Positions 8,611 to 18,301 of a DNA stretch of 64,000 nt are shown here, piece by piece. Position numbers and translations under genes: made by a program. A model generated the notes under the pieces. It did no database searches, was not told the DNA's origin, and saw only the letters and a list, made by a program, of their open reading frames with translations. Source of the stretch: BJGO01 sp964640655 (GTDB lineage Bacteria; Bacteroidota; Bacteroidia; Chitinophagales; UBA10324); NCBI GenBank assembly GCA_964640655.1, contig CAZXFT010000006.1, positions 1 through 64,000 of the forward strand. The letters are read 5' to 3'. Position 1 is the first letter of the stretch, and each line of letters starts with the position of its first letter.

Positions 8611-10884
8611 ATGATAAAAAGACTCTCGGCTTTAATATTGATTTTTGTTTCAACAACATTATTAAGCCACGCTCAAAAGAATGCTACCATACGCGGCACC
8701 GTAATCGACAAAAGCAATGGTGAGCCTGTACTGTTTACCAATGTGGTGCTTAAAGGCACTACCATAGGTGCTCAAACCGATGAGAATGGATTTTACAGTA
8801 TTCCCGGTGTATTACCCGGCTCTTATACATTGTATTGTACTTATGTTGGCTTCGACACTTTTCAGTTATCTATTACAGTGAAAGCTGGAGACTTGCTCAC
8901 TCAAAATATTTCGCTGAACAAAGTGAATGTAAACCTGACAGGTATCACCATCACAGCCAAGAAAGAAGAAAAAAGAACTGAAACAACAATATCAGTTACC
9001 AAACTCACTACAAAAGATATCAATAAAATACCCGGTATAGGTGGAGAACCCGACTTGGCTCAATTTCTACAGGTGATACCCGGTGTTATTTTCACAGGTG
9101 ATCAGGGAGGCGAATTATATATGCGTGGTGGCACACCCATACAAACAAAGATGTTGCTGGATGGAATGACCATTTATAACCCCTTCCACTCTATAGGGTT
9201 ATTCAGTGTTTTCGAAACAGACGCTATCAAAAATGTGAGCGTATTGAATGGTGCTTTCAATGCGGAGAATGGTGGTCGTTTATCTGCAGTTATTGATGTG
9301 CAAACACGTGATGGAAATCGTAAACGCACATCTGGTAAAGTATCAATAAACCCATTTCAGTCTAAGGTATTGCTGGAGGGTCCATTGAAAAAAATATCCA
9401 ACGAGAGTAATAGCAGTATCAGCTATCTATTCACCGGTAAATCATCTTATTTAGATCGCTCATCTAAAGTTTTATACAACTACGTGAATGAGACAGGATT
9501 ACCCTTCAACTACACAGACTTATATGGCAAAATATCAATCAATGGCGACAATGGCAGCAAGTTGAGTTTCTTCGGGTTTAATTTTAATGATAATGCAAAC
9601 TACTTCGCTTCTCAATATGGTTGGAAAAGTTTTGGCGCCGGAACAAACTTCGTGGTAGTACCCGGACAAAGCAATGTGCTTGTTAACGGTGGGTTCTCAT
9701 TCTCAGATTATAAAATGACCTTGCAGGAATCTGACAGCAAACCTCGCACAAGTGGCATCAATGGTTTTGACCTCATCACTGACATTACCTATTTCTTGCA
9801 AGATGCACAAATAAAGTATGGCATAAATATAGGTGGTTACCGTACTACCCTTGAATTTGTAAACTCTCTTGGAAACAGAATTGATCAAAATCAAAACACT
9901 ACAGAGATTTCTGCTTTCTGTGTATTCAAAAAAATGTCTAAGAAATTCGTGTGGGAACCGTCGTTCCGCTTGCATTACTATGCTTCTCTTCCTGCATTCT
10001 CTCCTGAGCCACGTTTTGCCATGAAATATAATGCTTCAGATAATTTACGTCTCAAATTTGCTACCGGCATCTTCTCTCAAAACTTTATCTCAACTAAGCC
10101 CGACTTAGATGTAGTGAATCTCTTCACCGGATTTTTAACTGCACCGGATGGTCAATTGACCAAAACAGATGGACAACTTTCCAATAATAATATGCAGCGC
10201 GCTTATCATATTGTGCTTGGAATTGAAAAAGACATTGCTCAGAATTTTGAACTAAACATTGAACCTTACTACAAGTACTTTCAACAACTACTCAACCTGA
10301 ACCGGAATAAGGTAGCACCGCGCGATCCCGATTTTCAAATTGAAACAGGTGAAGCTTATGGTATTGACATTTTGCTGAAGTACGATTACAAAAACTTCTA
10401 TCTGTGGACAGGATACTCACTCAGCTATGTCTTTCGAAACAACGGCAGCCAGACCTACTATCCTCACTACGACCGCCGACATAATGCCAACATCGTGTCA
10501 AGCTACAGTTGGGGCAAGTTTAAGAAATGGCAGGCAGACGTTCGTTGGAATCTGGGTAGCGGCTTTCCTTTTACTCTTACACAAGGCTTTTATGAATACC
10601 TTACTTATAATCAAGGATTATATTCAAATCCTTACACAACAAATGGTCAGTTGGGTGTCATTTATGATGAAAACCTGAATACCGGAAGACTACCATACTA
10701 TCATCGTTTGGATATATCAATGAAACGGACTTTTTATATTTCTGAAAGGACAAAATTGGAGAGCTATGTTAGTATTGTGAACGTTTACAATCGCCGAAAC
10801 ATATTTTACTTTGACCGCATACGGTACACCCGTGTCGATCAATTACCCATAATACCGGCAGCGGGTCTATCGTTAAGTTTTTAA
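8611..10884 (+). CDS. TonB-dependent outer-membrane receptor with N-terminal carboxypeptidase-regulatory-like domain
   Basis: A 757-residue outer-membrane receptor. After a signal peptide (cleavage near SHA-QK, residue 21), residues 23-110 form a CarboxypepD_reg-like domain (GTVIDKSNGEPV, TDENGFYSIPGVLPGSYTL). A plug domain follows at about 120-235 (FLQVIPGV, LYMRGG, KMLLDGMTIYNPFH, ENGGRLSAVIDV), then a beta-barrel ending in Phe (AAGLSLSF), the usual assembly signal. It is shorter than SusC-type receptors and has no SusD partner alongside, so it is more likely a receptor for a small ligand, metal chelate or peptide than a glycan importer. It starts 13 bases after the Sua5-like gene and is followed 22 bases later by the TPR gene, so co-transcription is likely. 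Confidence 0.9.
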   Translation: MIKRLSALILIFVSTTLLSHAQKNATIRGTVIDKSNGEPVLFTNVVLKGTTIGAQTDENGFYSIPGVLPGSYTLYCTYVGFDTFQLSITVKAGDLLTQNISLNKVNVNLTGITITAKKEEKRTETTISVTKLTTKDINKIPGIGGEPDLAQFLQVIPGVIFTGDQGGELYMRGGTPIQTKMLLDGMTIYNPFHSIGLFSVFETDAIKNVSVLNGAFNAENGGRLSAVIDVQTRDGNRKRTSGKVSINPFQSKVLLEGPLKKISNESNSSISYLFTGKSSYLDRSSKVLYNYVNETGLPFNYTDLYGKISINGDNGSKLSFFGFNFNDNANYFASQYGWKSFGAGTNFVVVPGQSNVLVNGGFSFSDYKMTLQESDSKPRTSGINGFDLITDITYFLQDAQIKYGINIGGYRTTLEFVNSLGNRIDQNQNTTEISAFCVFKKMSKKFVWEPSFRLHYYASLPAFSPEPRFAMKYNASDNLRLKFATGIFSQNFISTKPDLDVVNLFTGFLTAPDGQLTKTDGQLSNNNMQRAYHIVLGIEKDIAQNFELNIEPYYKYFQQLLNLNRNKVAPRDPDFQIETGEAYGIDILLKYDYKNFYLWTGYSLSYVFRNNGSQTYYPHYDRRHNANIVSSYSWGKFKKWQADVRWNLGSGFPFTLTQGFYEYLTYNQGLYSNPYTTNGQLGVIYDENLNTGRLPYYHRLDISMKRTFYISERTKLESYVSIVNVYNRRNIFYFDRIRYTRVDQLPIIPAAGLSLSF

Positions 10885-10906
10885 CGGTAAAACAACATAG
10901 CTTTTT

Positions 10907-13900
10907 ATGACTTTCAGAAAGTGTTTCAGCTTTCTGATGTTGCTTGTGCTCACCTGCACACAACTCAGTGCGCAAAAAACAGAACTATTCAGCGACAAAA
11001 CAGAGCCGCACAAGATAGGTACAGAACTATTTCAACAAAAGAAATTCGGTGCAGCACTCAAGCAGTTCAATCAGTTCATAATGACTGTGGATGCACAGGA
11101 AGACAGACTGAAGTACCACGAGTATTACATAGATGCTCTGTATTATCGTGCGCGATGCTCTAACGAACTCGATCAGCCTCAGGCAGAAAAGTATTTTCTC
11201 GACCTCTTGGACGATTACGAAACCACGCCGGTTACTCGTATGTCCTATTACTACTTAGGTAATATCTATTACAAGCAACGCAAGTATGATAAGGCCATCA
11301 CTTACTTCTCACAAGTGAAAGCCGCAGACCTTAACAGTGCCCAGTTAAATGAATATCGTTTTCAATTAGGTTATTGTTATTTCTTCAAGAAGAAATTCGA
11401 TAAGGCTGAGGGCATGTTCAATGTGATTAAAGAAACACAAAACAAGTATTACTATCCTGCAAACTACTACTACGGATATATCGCTTATTATAAAGGCAAC
11501 TATGACGATGCACTGAAAAGTTTCAACCGCATAGCTGATACCAAACTGTTTGGCCCGGTTGTACCCTATTACACTGCATCAATTGCATATCATCAGGCAC
11601 GTTATCAGGATGCTATCAGTTTAGCCAACACTGCTCTAACTAACGATAAGCTGAAATACCGCGACGAACTGAAGTTGTTAATCGGTAAATCCCATTTCAG
11701 TATGCAAGAATATCAGAAAGCACTGCCATATTTAAAGGAGTATTATGATAAAGTGAATAAAGCCAATAAAGATGATATCTATCAGATAGGTTATAGTCAG
11801 TACAAATTGCAACAGTATGAAGAAGCTGCCAAGTCCTTATCCAATCTGAGTACCTTGAAAGACTCTTTAGGACAAAATGCCTTATTCATTATGGGTGATT
11901 GCTATTTGAAACTGAACCAAAGAAACAATGCACGAAATGCTTTCCTTGAAGTGATGAAGATTGATGCCGATCCTGTGTTGAAATCTGAGGCACAGTTCAG
12001 CGTAGCAAAACTCAATTTCGAATTAGGCTTTAATGATCAGGCTGCTAGTACTATGCAGGATTTTATTAAGAAGCATCCCAGGTCGCCGCACATTGATGAA
12101 GCAAAAGAGATACTCACCAATATTTTTTTGAGCACGAATAACTTCCGTGATGCACTCACGGTAATTCAAAGCATAGATAATAAAAGTGCTTCGTTGAAGC
12201 AGGCTTATCAAAAAGTGGCCTACGGACGCGGTGTTCAGTTGTACAATGAGAAAGAGTATAATGAAGCATTAAAAATATTTGAAGTATCGCTTAATAATCC
12301 AGTTGACCTTGGCATACAATCGTTGTGCTACTTCTGGAAAGGCGAATGCTTTTTTGCTCTCAAGAAATACACCGAAGCCAACCTAAATTATTTTAAATAC
12401 TTGGAAACTGCCAAGGTGATAAAATCAGGAACATTGCATACATCAGTGGCTGCTGCCAACTATGGTATTGGTTATTCTTATTTAAAGAAAAACGAATACG
12501 GCAAAGCGGTTACATATTTTGAAACCTGCATTGCTGAATTACAATCTAAGTCAGGAATGAGTAAAGATGACAAGCAATATTACGACCGTGTATACCCTGA
12601 TTGCTTACTGCGTGCAGGAGATTGTCATTTCACAATAAAAAGTTATGCAAAAGCGATCAACGTATATAGTACTGTGATATCAAAGAAAGCGCCGGGTGCT
12701 GATTACGCAATGTTTCAGCGTGCAATGATTTATGGTCTTGATGGAAAAGTGAATGAAAAAATCAAAGACCTTGAAACACTCACCAATGCTTATGGTCTGT
12801 CTCCGTATATCGACGATGCCCTGTTTGAAACCGGCGACACCTATCTAAAATCTGAACAATACGAAAATGCTATTCTGGTTTTTAATCGAATCATTAATGA
12901 GTTCCCAAACAGTCGTTACGTAAAAAACTCACACCTGAAACTGGGATTGATTTATTTCAACACAAACCGTATGGCCAATGCTTTGGATGAGTATAAAATT
13001 GTTGCAACCAAGTATCCCAAAACCCCTGAATCTAAAGATGCATTAGATGGTATCAAAGAAATTTATGTGTCTATGGGAGATGCCAACGCTTACATCAGTT
13101 TCATCAAAACATTACCAAACAGCAGTGTTAGTGCATCGCAACAGGACTCTGTGGTTTATCAGGCAGCAGAGCGCAAGTTCAAGGATGGACAATACGATGC
13201 CGCACTAGATAAATTCAGTGATTATCTGAATTCGTTCCCCGATGGCTTCTTTGCAGCCGATGCACACTACTATCGAGCATCGTGCCTGATGATGAATAAA
13301 GATTATCAGAATGCCTTGACAGATTTTGAATATATCATCAATAAAAACGAAAGACGCTATTTAGAAAAGTCTTTATTGCAGGCAGCGCGTATTGAGTTTT
13401 TTGAAACAAAACGCTACGAAAGTGCATACAACCTCTACAATCGCCTCAGTAAAACAGCAGATCTGAAAGCAAACATCTTTGAAGCCAAGAAAGGTATGAT
13501 GGAGAGCGCCTTCATTCTGAATCGATTCAGCGATGCACGTTTGTCGGCAATTGACATTACCGGAGATGAACTTGCAAAAGAAGAAGATCTGAACGAAGCG
13601 AATTTGTACCTGGGTAAGATTGCTCAGTTGGAAAAACAATTTAATGATGCTATCACCTATTATAATAAAGTTTATAAAGCCACTCAAACTGAGATTGGGG
13701 CTGAAAGTGGATTCCGAATAGCAGAATGTTATTACTCGTTGAAAGACACCAAGAATGCAGAAAACTGGTGCTACAAAATCATTGAACAAACTCCAACGTA
13801 TGATTATTGGTTGGCAAAAAGCTATTTGCTTTTAACCGATTTGTTTATTGAGGCAGCTGATTACTTCAATGCAAAAGCCACACTGAACAGCATCATCGAT

Positions 13901-14032
13901 AACTATAAACTCAACGACGATATTGTACCCACTGCCAAAGAAAAACTGAATACAGTTTTAGAACTTGAAAGTGGAAAATCTAAAATGTTTAACCCAAACA
14001 GCAACGATGAGTTGCCGTCAGACAACAAATAA
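10907..14032 (+). CDS. Exported protein made almost entirely of TPR repeats
   Basis: A 1,041-residue protein with a signal peptide (residues 1-22, cleavage at LSA-QK), then TPR-type helical hairpins from about residue 35 to the end. The repeats are recognisable by recurring motifs such as YYLGNIYYKQRKYDKAITYF, LYFNTN-like turns and YENAILVFNRIINEFPNSRY. There is no membrane anchor or catalytic motif, so it should act as a periplasmic or outer-membrane-associated scaffold. It ends 13 bases before the gene for a Phe-terminated outer-membrane barrel, which suggests the two work together. Bacteroidota have many such TPR/barrel pairs of unknown function; assembly of envelope components is an inference. 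Confidence 0.85.
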   Translation: MTFRKCFSFLMLLVLTCTQLSAQKTELFSDKTEPHKIGTELFQQKKFGAALKQFNQFIMTVDAQEDRLKYHEYYIDALYYRARCSNELDQPQAEKYFLDLLDDYETTPVTRMSYYYLGNIYYKQRKYDKAITYFSQVKAADLNSAQLNEYRFQLGYCYFFKKKFDKAEGMFNVIKETQNKYYYPANYYYGYIAYYKGNYDDALKSFNRIADTKLFGPVVPYYTASIAYHQARYQDAISLANTALTNDKLKYRDELKLLIGKSHFSMQEYQKALPYLKEYYDKVNKANKDDIYQIGYSQYKLQQYEEAAKSLSNLSTLKDSLGQNALFIMGDCYLKLNQRNNARNAFLEVMKIDADPVLKSEAQFSVAKLNFELGFNDQAASTMQDFIKKHPRSPHIDEAKEILTNIFLSTNNFRDALTVIQSIDNKSASLKQAYQKVAYGRGVQLYNEKEYNEALKIFEVSLNNPVDLGIQSLCYFWKGECFFALKKYTEANLNYFKYLETAKVIKSGTLHTSVAAANYGIGYSYLKKNEYGKAVTYFETCIAELQSKSGMSKDDKQYYDRVYPDCLLRAGDCHFTIKSYAKAINVYSTVISKKAPGADYAMFQRAMIYGLDGKVNEKIKDLETLTNAYGLSPYIDDALFETGDTYLKSEQYENAILVFNRIINEFPNSRYVKNSHLKLGLIYFNTNRMANALDEYKIVATKYPKTPESKDALDGIKEIYVSMGDANAYISFIKTLPNSSVSASQQDSVVYQAAERKFKDGQYDAALDKFSDYLNSFPDGFFAADAHYYRASCLMMNKDYQNALTDFEYIINKNERRYLEKSLLQAARIEFFETKRYESAYNLYNRLSKTADLKANIFEAKKGMMESAFILNRFSDARLSAIDITGDELAKEEDLNEANLYLGKIAQLEKQFNDAITYYNKVYKATQTEIGAESGFRIAECYYSLKDTKNAENWCYKIIEQTPTYDYWLAKSYLLLTDLFIEAADYFNAKATLNSIIDNYKLNDDIVPTAKEKLNTVLELESGKSKMFNPNSNDELPSDNK

Positions 14033-14045
14033 ACTCAGGAAGACC

Positions 14046-15674
14046 ATGAAGAAACTCATCATCATACCAGCATTGTTGAGCATTGTTTGGAGCACTCAGG
14101 CACAACAGCAAGGAGGCGCAAATATTAAAGCTGACACCATCATTGTTGTAAAAGATTATAAACCCCTTCTTGCTGATGCGGAGAAATTTATTTTTCAGGC
14201 ACCACTGCCCCAGCCAGACTCATCGAAGATTAAAGTGAAATATTCGGTAAATCCGCAGCTAAAAAGATTACCCTTTGTTCCTGCTGAATTAAAACCCATT
14301 GCTATGAGTCGTCAGGATGAACAGGAGAAATTACAAAATGGTTATGTAAAAGCAGGATTTGGCACCCAATACTCCCCCTTCTTTGACGCGCACTATAGCA
14401 ATGGCCGAAACGATAAATTTTATTTTGCAGCTAATGCCTATCACTTCAGTGGCAGCGGTAAACCACTTTACAAAAACTTCAGCGACTCCAGAGTAAGCGC
14501 TGACACACGCTTGCAGTTCAAGAAAGTAACCTTCGGCCTTGATGGTGGTTACAAAAGCAATACTGTTTATTACTATGGCTTCGATAAAAATGATACTTCC
14601 GAAGTGTTGCCATCAAAAGACAACTCCAGAAGGACATATAATATGATACAGGGAAATGTGTTTTTGAAAAATGCTATTCAAACCAAGAGTGGTTTTGATT
14701 ACCACTTTAACCTTAGTGAAAAATATTTCTTTACCAATGGCAATGTGAGCGAAAACGAGATAGAAACAAACTTTACATTCAATAAGATTTACAATACGGT
14801 TCACCGCTTTAATCTTGGGGTTGGTTTTAATTTTACTTCTCTAAATGATTCCATTACTTCGGGGTCATACTGGCTACTGCCATTCCATCCTTACTACGAG
14901 TTTAAGCAAGGCAACATTTTTGCCCGTGCCGGTTTTAATCTGGTACTTTCTGATTCATTATTCTTTATACCTGATGTACTGGCACAATATTCTTTGCTAA
15001 ATGGCAAGTTAATTCCATTTGTGCGTATAGATGGTTTTATGGATAAAAACATTATGATGTACCGCGCTTACGACAATCCTTTTATTGCACAAAACATGGC
15101 ACGTCGTATAGGTCAGTCATACAACTTTGGAGGCGGGTTGAAAGGTTCTATTTCCGATTATGTAGTGTTTGCTGCCGAGTTGAATTATCGTTTATACAAC
15201 TTCTTACCCATCTTCTCTCCAGACTCTGCATACATCACCCGATTTCAGGTGGACTATGCTGAACAGGCTGGAGTGTTTAACCCTCATGTAGAGTTTGGTT
15301 TTCGGCGCAACGATAAGTTTGGTGTTACCCTCAAAGGTGACTACTACAAGTACGATTTAGACTTTGGCTTACCTGCATACAGCTACCCCGACTGGCGTGT
15401 TTCATTGAATGCAAATTATAATATTCAGGATAAGATATTGGTTACGGCAGATGTGTTTGCTAACTCCCCTATCACGTTCCGTTACAGCGGCACTAATACT
15501 ACTGTTATAACCAAAGGTTGGGTTGATGCAAATCTGTCGGTTACTTACAACTATAAATCAAACTTTGGTGCCTATATACGCTTCAACAATATAGCATCAT
15601 CCCAATACGCACGTTGGTATCGTTACAGCACTTATGCATTTGTGATGAATGCAGGTTTGGTTTTGAAGTTTTAA
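14046..15674 (+). CDS. Outer-membrane beta-barrel protein paired with the TPR protein
   Basis: A 542-residue protein. I place the start at ATG 14046: it gives a standard signal peptide (MKKLIIIPALLSIVWSTQAQ) and has AGGAAG just upstream. An in-frame start at 13965 would lie inside the TPR gene and add 27 non-signal residues. After a proline-rich periplasmic stretch (residues 30-95, with a TonB-box-like IIVVKDYKP), the rest alternates aromatic and polar residues in strand-and-turn fashion typical of a 16- to 18-strand barrel. The final residues NAGLVLKF end in Phe. No plug domain is obvious. It is probably translated with the TPR gene 13 bases upstream; the substrate is unknown. Confidence 0.82.
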   Translation: MKKLIIIPALLSIVWSTQAQQQGGANIKADTIIVVKDYKPLLADAEKFIFQAPLPQPDSSKIKVKYSVNPQLKRLPFVPAELKPIAMSRQDEQEKLQNGYVKAGFGTQYSPFFDAHYSNGRNDKFYFAANAYHFSGSGKPLYKNFSDSRVSADTRLQFKKVTFGLDGGYKSNTVYYYGFDKNDTSEVLPSKDNSRRTYNMIQGNVFLKNAIQTKSGFDYHFNLSEKYFFTNGNVSENEIETNFTFNKIYNTVHRFNLGVGFNFTSLNDSITSGSYWLLPFHPYYEFKQGNIFARAGFNLVLSDSLFFIPDVLAQYSLLNGKLIPFVRIDGFMDKNIMMYRAYDNPFIAQNMARRIGQSYNFGGGLKGSISDYVVFAAELNYRLYNFLPIFSPDSAYITRFQVDYAEQAGVFNPHVEFGFRRNDKFGVTLKGDYYKYDLDFGLPAYSYPDWRVSLNANYNIQDKILVTADVFANSPITFRYSGTNTTVITKGWVDANLSVTYNYKSNFGAYIRFNNIASSQYARWYRYSTYAFVMNAGLVLKF

Positions 15675-15676
15675 TT

Positions 15677-16255
15677 CTACTCGAAGTAAGGATCAGTGAA
15701 GTAGATTACTCCTTCCACTTTGTAAGTAGATTCACCAAGCCACAAAGTGGATTCATTGGCATTAACTGAATAAGACTGCAATGGATAATAAGTGTATGAC
15801 TTACTAATGGTCGTTAAAAAATCAGATGAAGTAGTACTGCCTGTTATGCTTCGTACTTTCTTTTTTGAATCGAATTCCACTTCAAGATATCGTACTATTA
15901 AGTCTTCTTCGAGAGCTTTGTAATTCACTCGCCTCCAAACAACATTACTGTCATTTTTCAATGGATATAATAATGTAGTATCTACTTGGTATTTGCCTTC
16001 AAATTCTATTGATGAAATACTCAATTTATTAAAAAGTTCCAGTTCCAGATTCCAGTCGGGTTTCGTTGATTTGATATTGTCCACTTTTCCATCGGACTTT
16101 ACTGTTTTCACAAGTATGGCCTTGCCTCGGTTAAGTAATGCCATATCGGCTCGCAAAGAACTTACTATATTGAAGTAAGAACTATATCGCTTTTCTGATT
16201 TTTTGCATGCAGCAAGCAAAAAAATAAATGATGATAATAAAACAATGTATTTCAT
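15677..16255 (-). CDS. Lipoprotein of unknown function, coupled to gpmI
   Basis: A 192-residue protein. The lipobox LLAAC puts the lipidated cysteine at residue 17, followed by KKSEKR, typical for an outer-membrane lipoprotein of Bacteroidota. The rest is beta-rich (ILVKTVKSDGKVDNIK, DLIVRYLEVEFDSKKKVRSI, STYKVEGVIYFTD). I do not recognise the family. Its ATG overlaps the TGA of gpmI (ATGA, 4 bases), so it should be translated from the gpmI message. A metabolic link to glycolysis is not evident. Its 3' end meets the outer-membrane barrel gene only two bases away, with no terminator between. Confidence 0.75.
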   Translation of the reverse strand: MKYIVLLSSFIFLLAACKKSEKRYSSYFNIVSSLRADMALLNRGKAILVKTVKSDGKVDNIKSTKPDWNLELELFNKLSISSIEFEGKYQVDTTLLYPLKNDSNVVWRRVNYKALEEDLIVRYLEVEFDSKKKVRSITGSTTSSDFLTTISKSYTYYPLQSYSVNANESTLWLGESTYKVEGVIYFTDPYFE

Positions 16256-17760
16256 AACAATAAACTTTCTCCATTCATTACAGCTGGCTTTTCTATTTGC
16301 ATCAGTTGCAAAATAGTTGGTGCCAGGTCGCCAAGCTTGCCGGGCTTTAATTGTTTTTGAATATGGTTACTTACTAAAAATAAAGGAACAGGATTTTTTG
16401 TGTGAGCAGTATTCGGAGAACCATCATCGTTAATCATAAAGTCAGCATTGCCATGGTCGGCAGTAATCAATAAACTATAACCTAAACTCAGAGCTGTTTC
16501 TGTAACCTCCTTCACACATTCATCCACCGTTTCAACTGCCTTCATCACAGCACTCATCACACCGGTATGACCAACCATATCGGCATTGGCAAAGTTAAGA
16601 CACACAAAATCAGGTTTATTGTATAACTCTTCAATAATGGCACTCTTTACTTTCAGAGCACTCATCTCAGGTTGCAAATCATATGTAGCTACTTTGGGAG
16701 ATGGAATCATGATACGTTTTTCTCCTGCAAATTCTTTTTCGCGTCCACCGGAAAAGAAGAATGTGACGTGAGGATATTTTTCTGTCTCAGCTATGCGCAC
16801 CTGTGTTTTGCTCTTTTGTTCCAATATTTCGCCAAGAGTCAGCGTTAAATCGTTATTATCAAAAATATTTTTTACATCCTTAAATGACGTATCATAAACA
16901 GTCATGGTTACATAATACAAAGGCAAAGTCTGCATACCCTGCTCAGGAAAATTTTGTTGAGTTAATGCTTTGGTTATTTCTCGGCAACGATCAGTTCTGA
17001 AATTAAAACACAACACGGCGTCACCTTCCTGTATGAGAGCATCAGCATTGGCTTTTTTAACAGGCAGAATAAACTCATCGGTAATTCCGGCATCATATGA
17101 TTGTTTTACGGCACTCAGCAAATTATCTGCTGATTTTCCTTCTCCTCGCACTAATAAATCATACGCCAGTTTCACTCGCTCCCAACGATTATCGCGATCC
17201 ATGGCATAATATCTACCTACCATACTTACCCATTGAGCATTGTATTGCTTGCAAACTTTTTCCAATTCAGTCAGAAAACCTAAACCACTTTGCGGATCGG
17301 TATCGCGACCATCAGTAAAGGCATGCACCAATATTTTTTTAACCCCAGCCTCTGAGGCATATTGAATTAAAGCATGCAAATGCAAATGATGTGAATGCAC
17401 TCCTCCATCAGAAACCAAACCCATTAAATGCAATGGCTTATTGTTATGAATACAATACTTGAAAAGTTCTTTAAGTTGTTCGTGATTTTGTAATGCTCCG
17501 TCACGCACAGCTTTATTTATTCGTGCCAGTTCCTGATATACCACTCTGCCTGCGCCTATGTTCATATGGCCAACCTCAGAGTTACCCATTTGCCCATCAG
17601 GTAACCCTACCCATTCTCCATCAGTCCTCAACTCGGTATTTGGATACTTGGAGTACAAACTTCTTACAAAAGGAACATTGGCACGATAAATACCATCAGA
17701 CGACGGGTGCGCTCCGTGTCCCCATCCGTCCATAATGATCAAGACTATTTTTTCAGACAT
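16252..17760 (-). CDS. gpmI: 2,3-bisphosphoglycerate-independent phosphoglycerate mutase
   Basis: GpmI interconverts 3- and 2-phosphoglycerate in glycolysis with two Mn ions and a phosphoserine intermediate. Alkaline-phosphatase-superfamily marks are present: IVLIIMDGWGHG at the N-terminus, the catalytic serine in MGNSEVGHMNIGAGR, VSDGGVHSH, AFTDGRDTDP, and the metal ligands in LITADHGNAD and NTAHTKNPVP. From the second Met the length is 502 residues, normal for the family. I choose ATG 17760 rather than the Met three codons earlier, because a perfect TACTTTTG promoter element at 17767-17774 overlaps the earlier codon, which would then not be transcribed. The message would be nearly leaderless. 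A lipoprotein gene overlaps its stop codon. Confidence 0.95.
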   Translation of the reverse strand: MSEKIVLIIMDGWGHGAHPSSDGIYRANVPFVRSLYSKYPNTELRTDGEWVGLPDGQMGNSEVGHMNIGAGRVVYQELARINKAVRDGALQNHEQLKELFKYCIHNNKPLHLMGLVSDGGVHSHHLHLHALIQYASEAGVKKILVHAFTDGRDTDPQSGLGFLTELEKVCKQYNAQWVSMVGRYYAMDRDNRWERVKLAYDLLVRGEGKSADNLLSAVKQSYDAGITDEFILPVKKANADALIQEGDAVLCFNFRTDRCREITKALTQQNFPEQGMQTLPLYYVTMTVYDTSFKDVKNIFDNNDLTLTLGEILEQKSKTQVRIAETEKYPHVTFFFSGGREKEFAGEKRIMIPSPKVATYDLQPEMSALKVKSAIIEELYNKPDFVCLNFANADMVGHTGVMSAVMKAVETVDECVKEVTETALSLGYSLLITADHGNADFMINDDGSPNTAHTKNPVPLFLVSNHIQKQLKPGKLGDLAPTILQLMQIEKPAVMNGESLLL

Positions 17761-17766
17761 AGCGGA

Positions 17767-17774
17767 CAAAAGTA
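17767..17774 (-). promoter_or_regulatory. -7 element TACTTTTG upstream of gpmI
   Basis: An exact match to TAnnTTTG on the minus strand, ending 7 bases before ATG 17760. No convincing -33 TTG is seen at the right distance. Confidence 0.45.
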
Positions 17775-17911
17775 ACCCAATCAGAAGAGCCTGATTTGTT
17801 TCTACTCTTATAAGCTTTGGTATTTTTACGAATAATCATTGTTAAACCCATACACTGAACATTGGCAGCGTTTTTGCACAAAACCCACGGACTCAACACA
17901 GAAAACAGAAA

Positions 17912-18301
17912 ATGAAAAGATTATTACATACGCTTTATCTCACAGCCTTGATTCCACTGGCTCTTGCTGCATCGGATATACTGGATAACATTGGTATGTC
18001 CATTAAAAGCGGAAATGCAGCCTCTTTAGCACAGTATTTTGACACTACCGTTGATTTAACCATTCTCGAAAAAGAATCTATTTATAGCCGACAACAAGCT
18101 CAAATGGTATTACAGGATTTCTTTACTAAAAATCCGGTGAGCAGTTTTAATATTATTCATCGTGGATCATCAGCACAGGGCTCTTCATATGGTATAGGAA
18201 CCCTGGTGGCAGGAGGTCAATCTTTTCGTGTGTATTATTTTGTTAAGCAAAAGAATGAAGGCTACCTGATCCAGGAAATGCGTTTCGAGCGTCAGAAATA
18301 A
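17912..18301 (+). CDS. DUF4783 family exported protein
   Basis: A 129-residue protein with a signal peptide (cleavage after ALA, about residue 19), then an NTF2-like alpha/beta fold: DILDNIGMSIKSGNAASLAQYFD, YSRQQAQMVLQDFFTKNP, and late strands FRVYYFVKQKNEGYLIQEMRFE. This matches DUF4783, a Bacteroidota family usually sitting directly before nadC. Its role is unknown. The last base of its TAA stop is the first base of the nadC ATG (TAATG), so the two are translationally coupled. Conserved linkage with NAD synthesis is established by position only. Confidence 0.85.
   Translation: MKRLLHTLYLTALIPLALAASDILDNIGMSIKSGNAASLAQYFDTTVDLTILEKESIYSRQQAQMVLQDFFTKNPVSSFNIIHRGSSAQGSSYGIGTLVAGGQSFRVYYFVKQKNEGYLIQEMRFERQK

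Noticed and set aside
13965..14045. Upstream in-frame start for the outer-membrane barrel gene
   Set aside because: It lies within the TPR gene and hides the signal peptide. ATG 14046 is preceded by AGGAAG.
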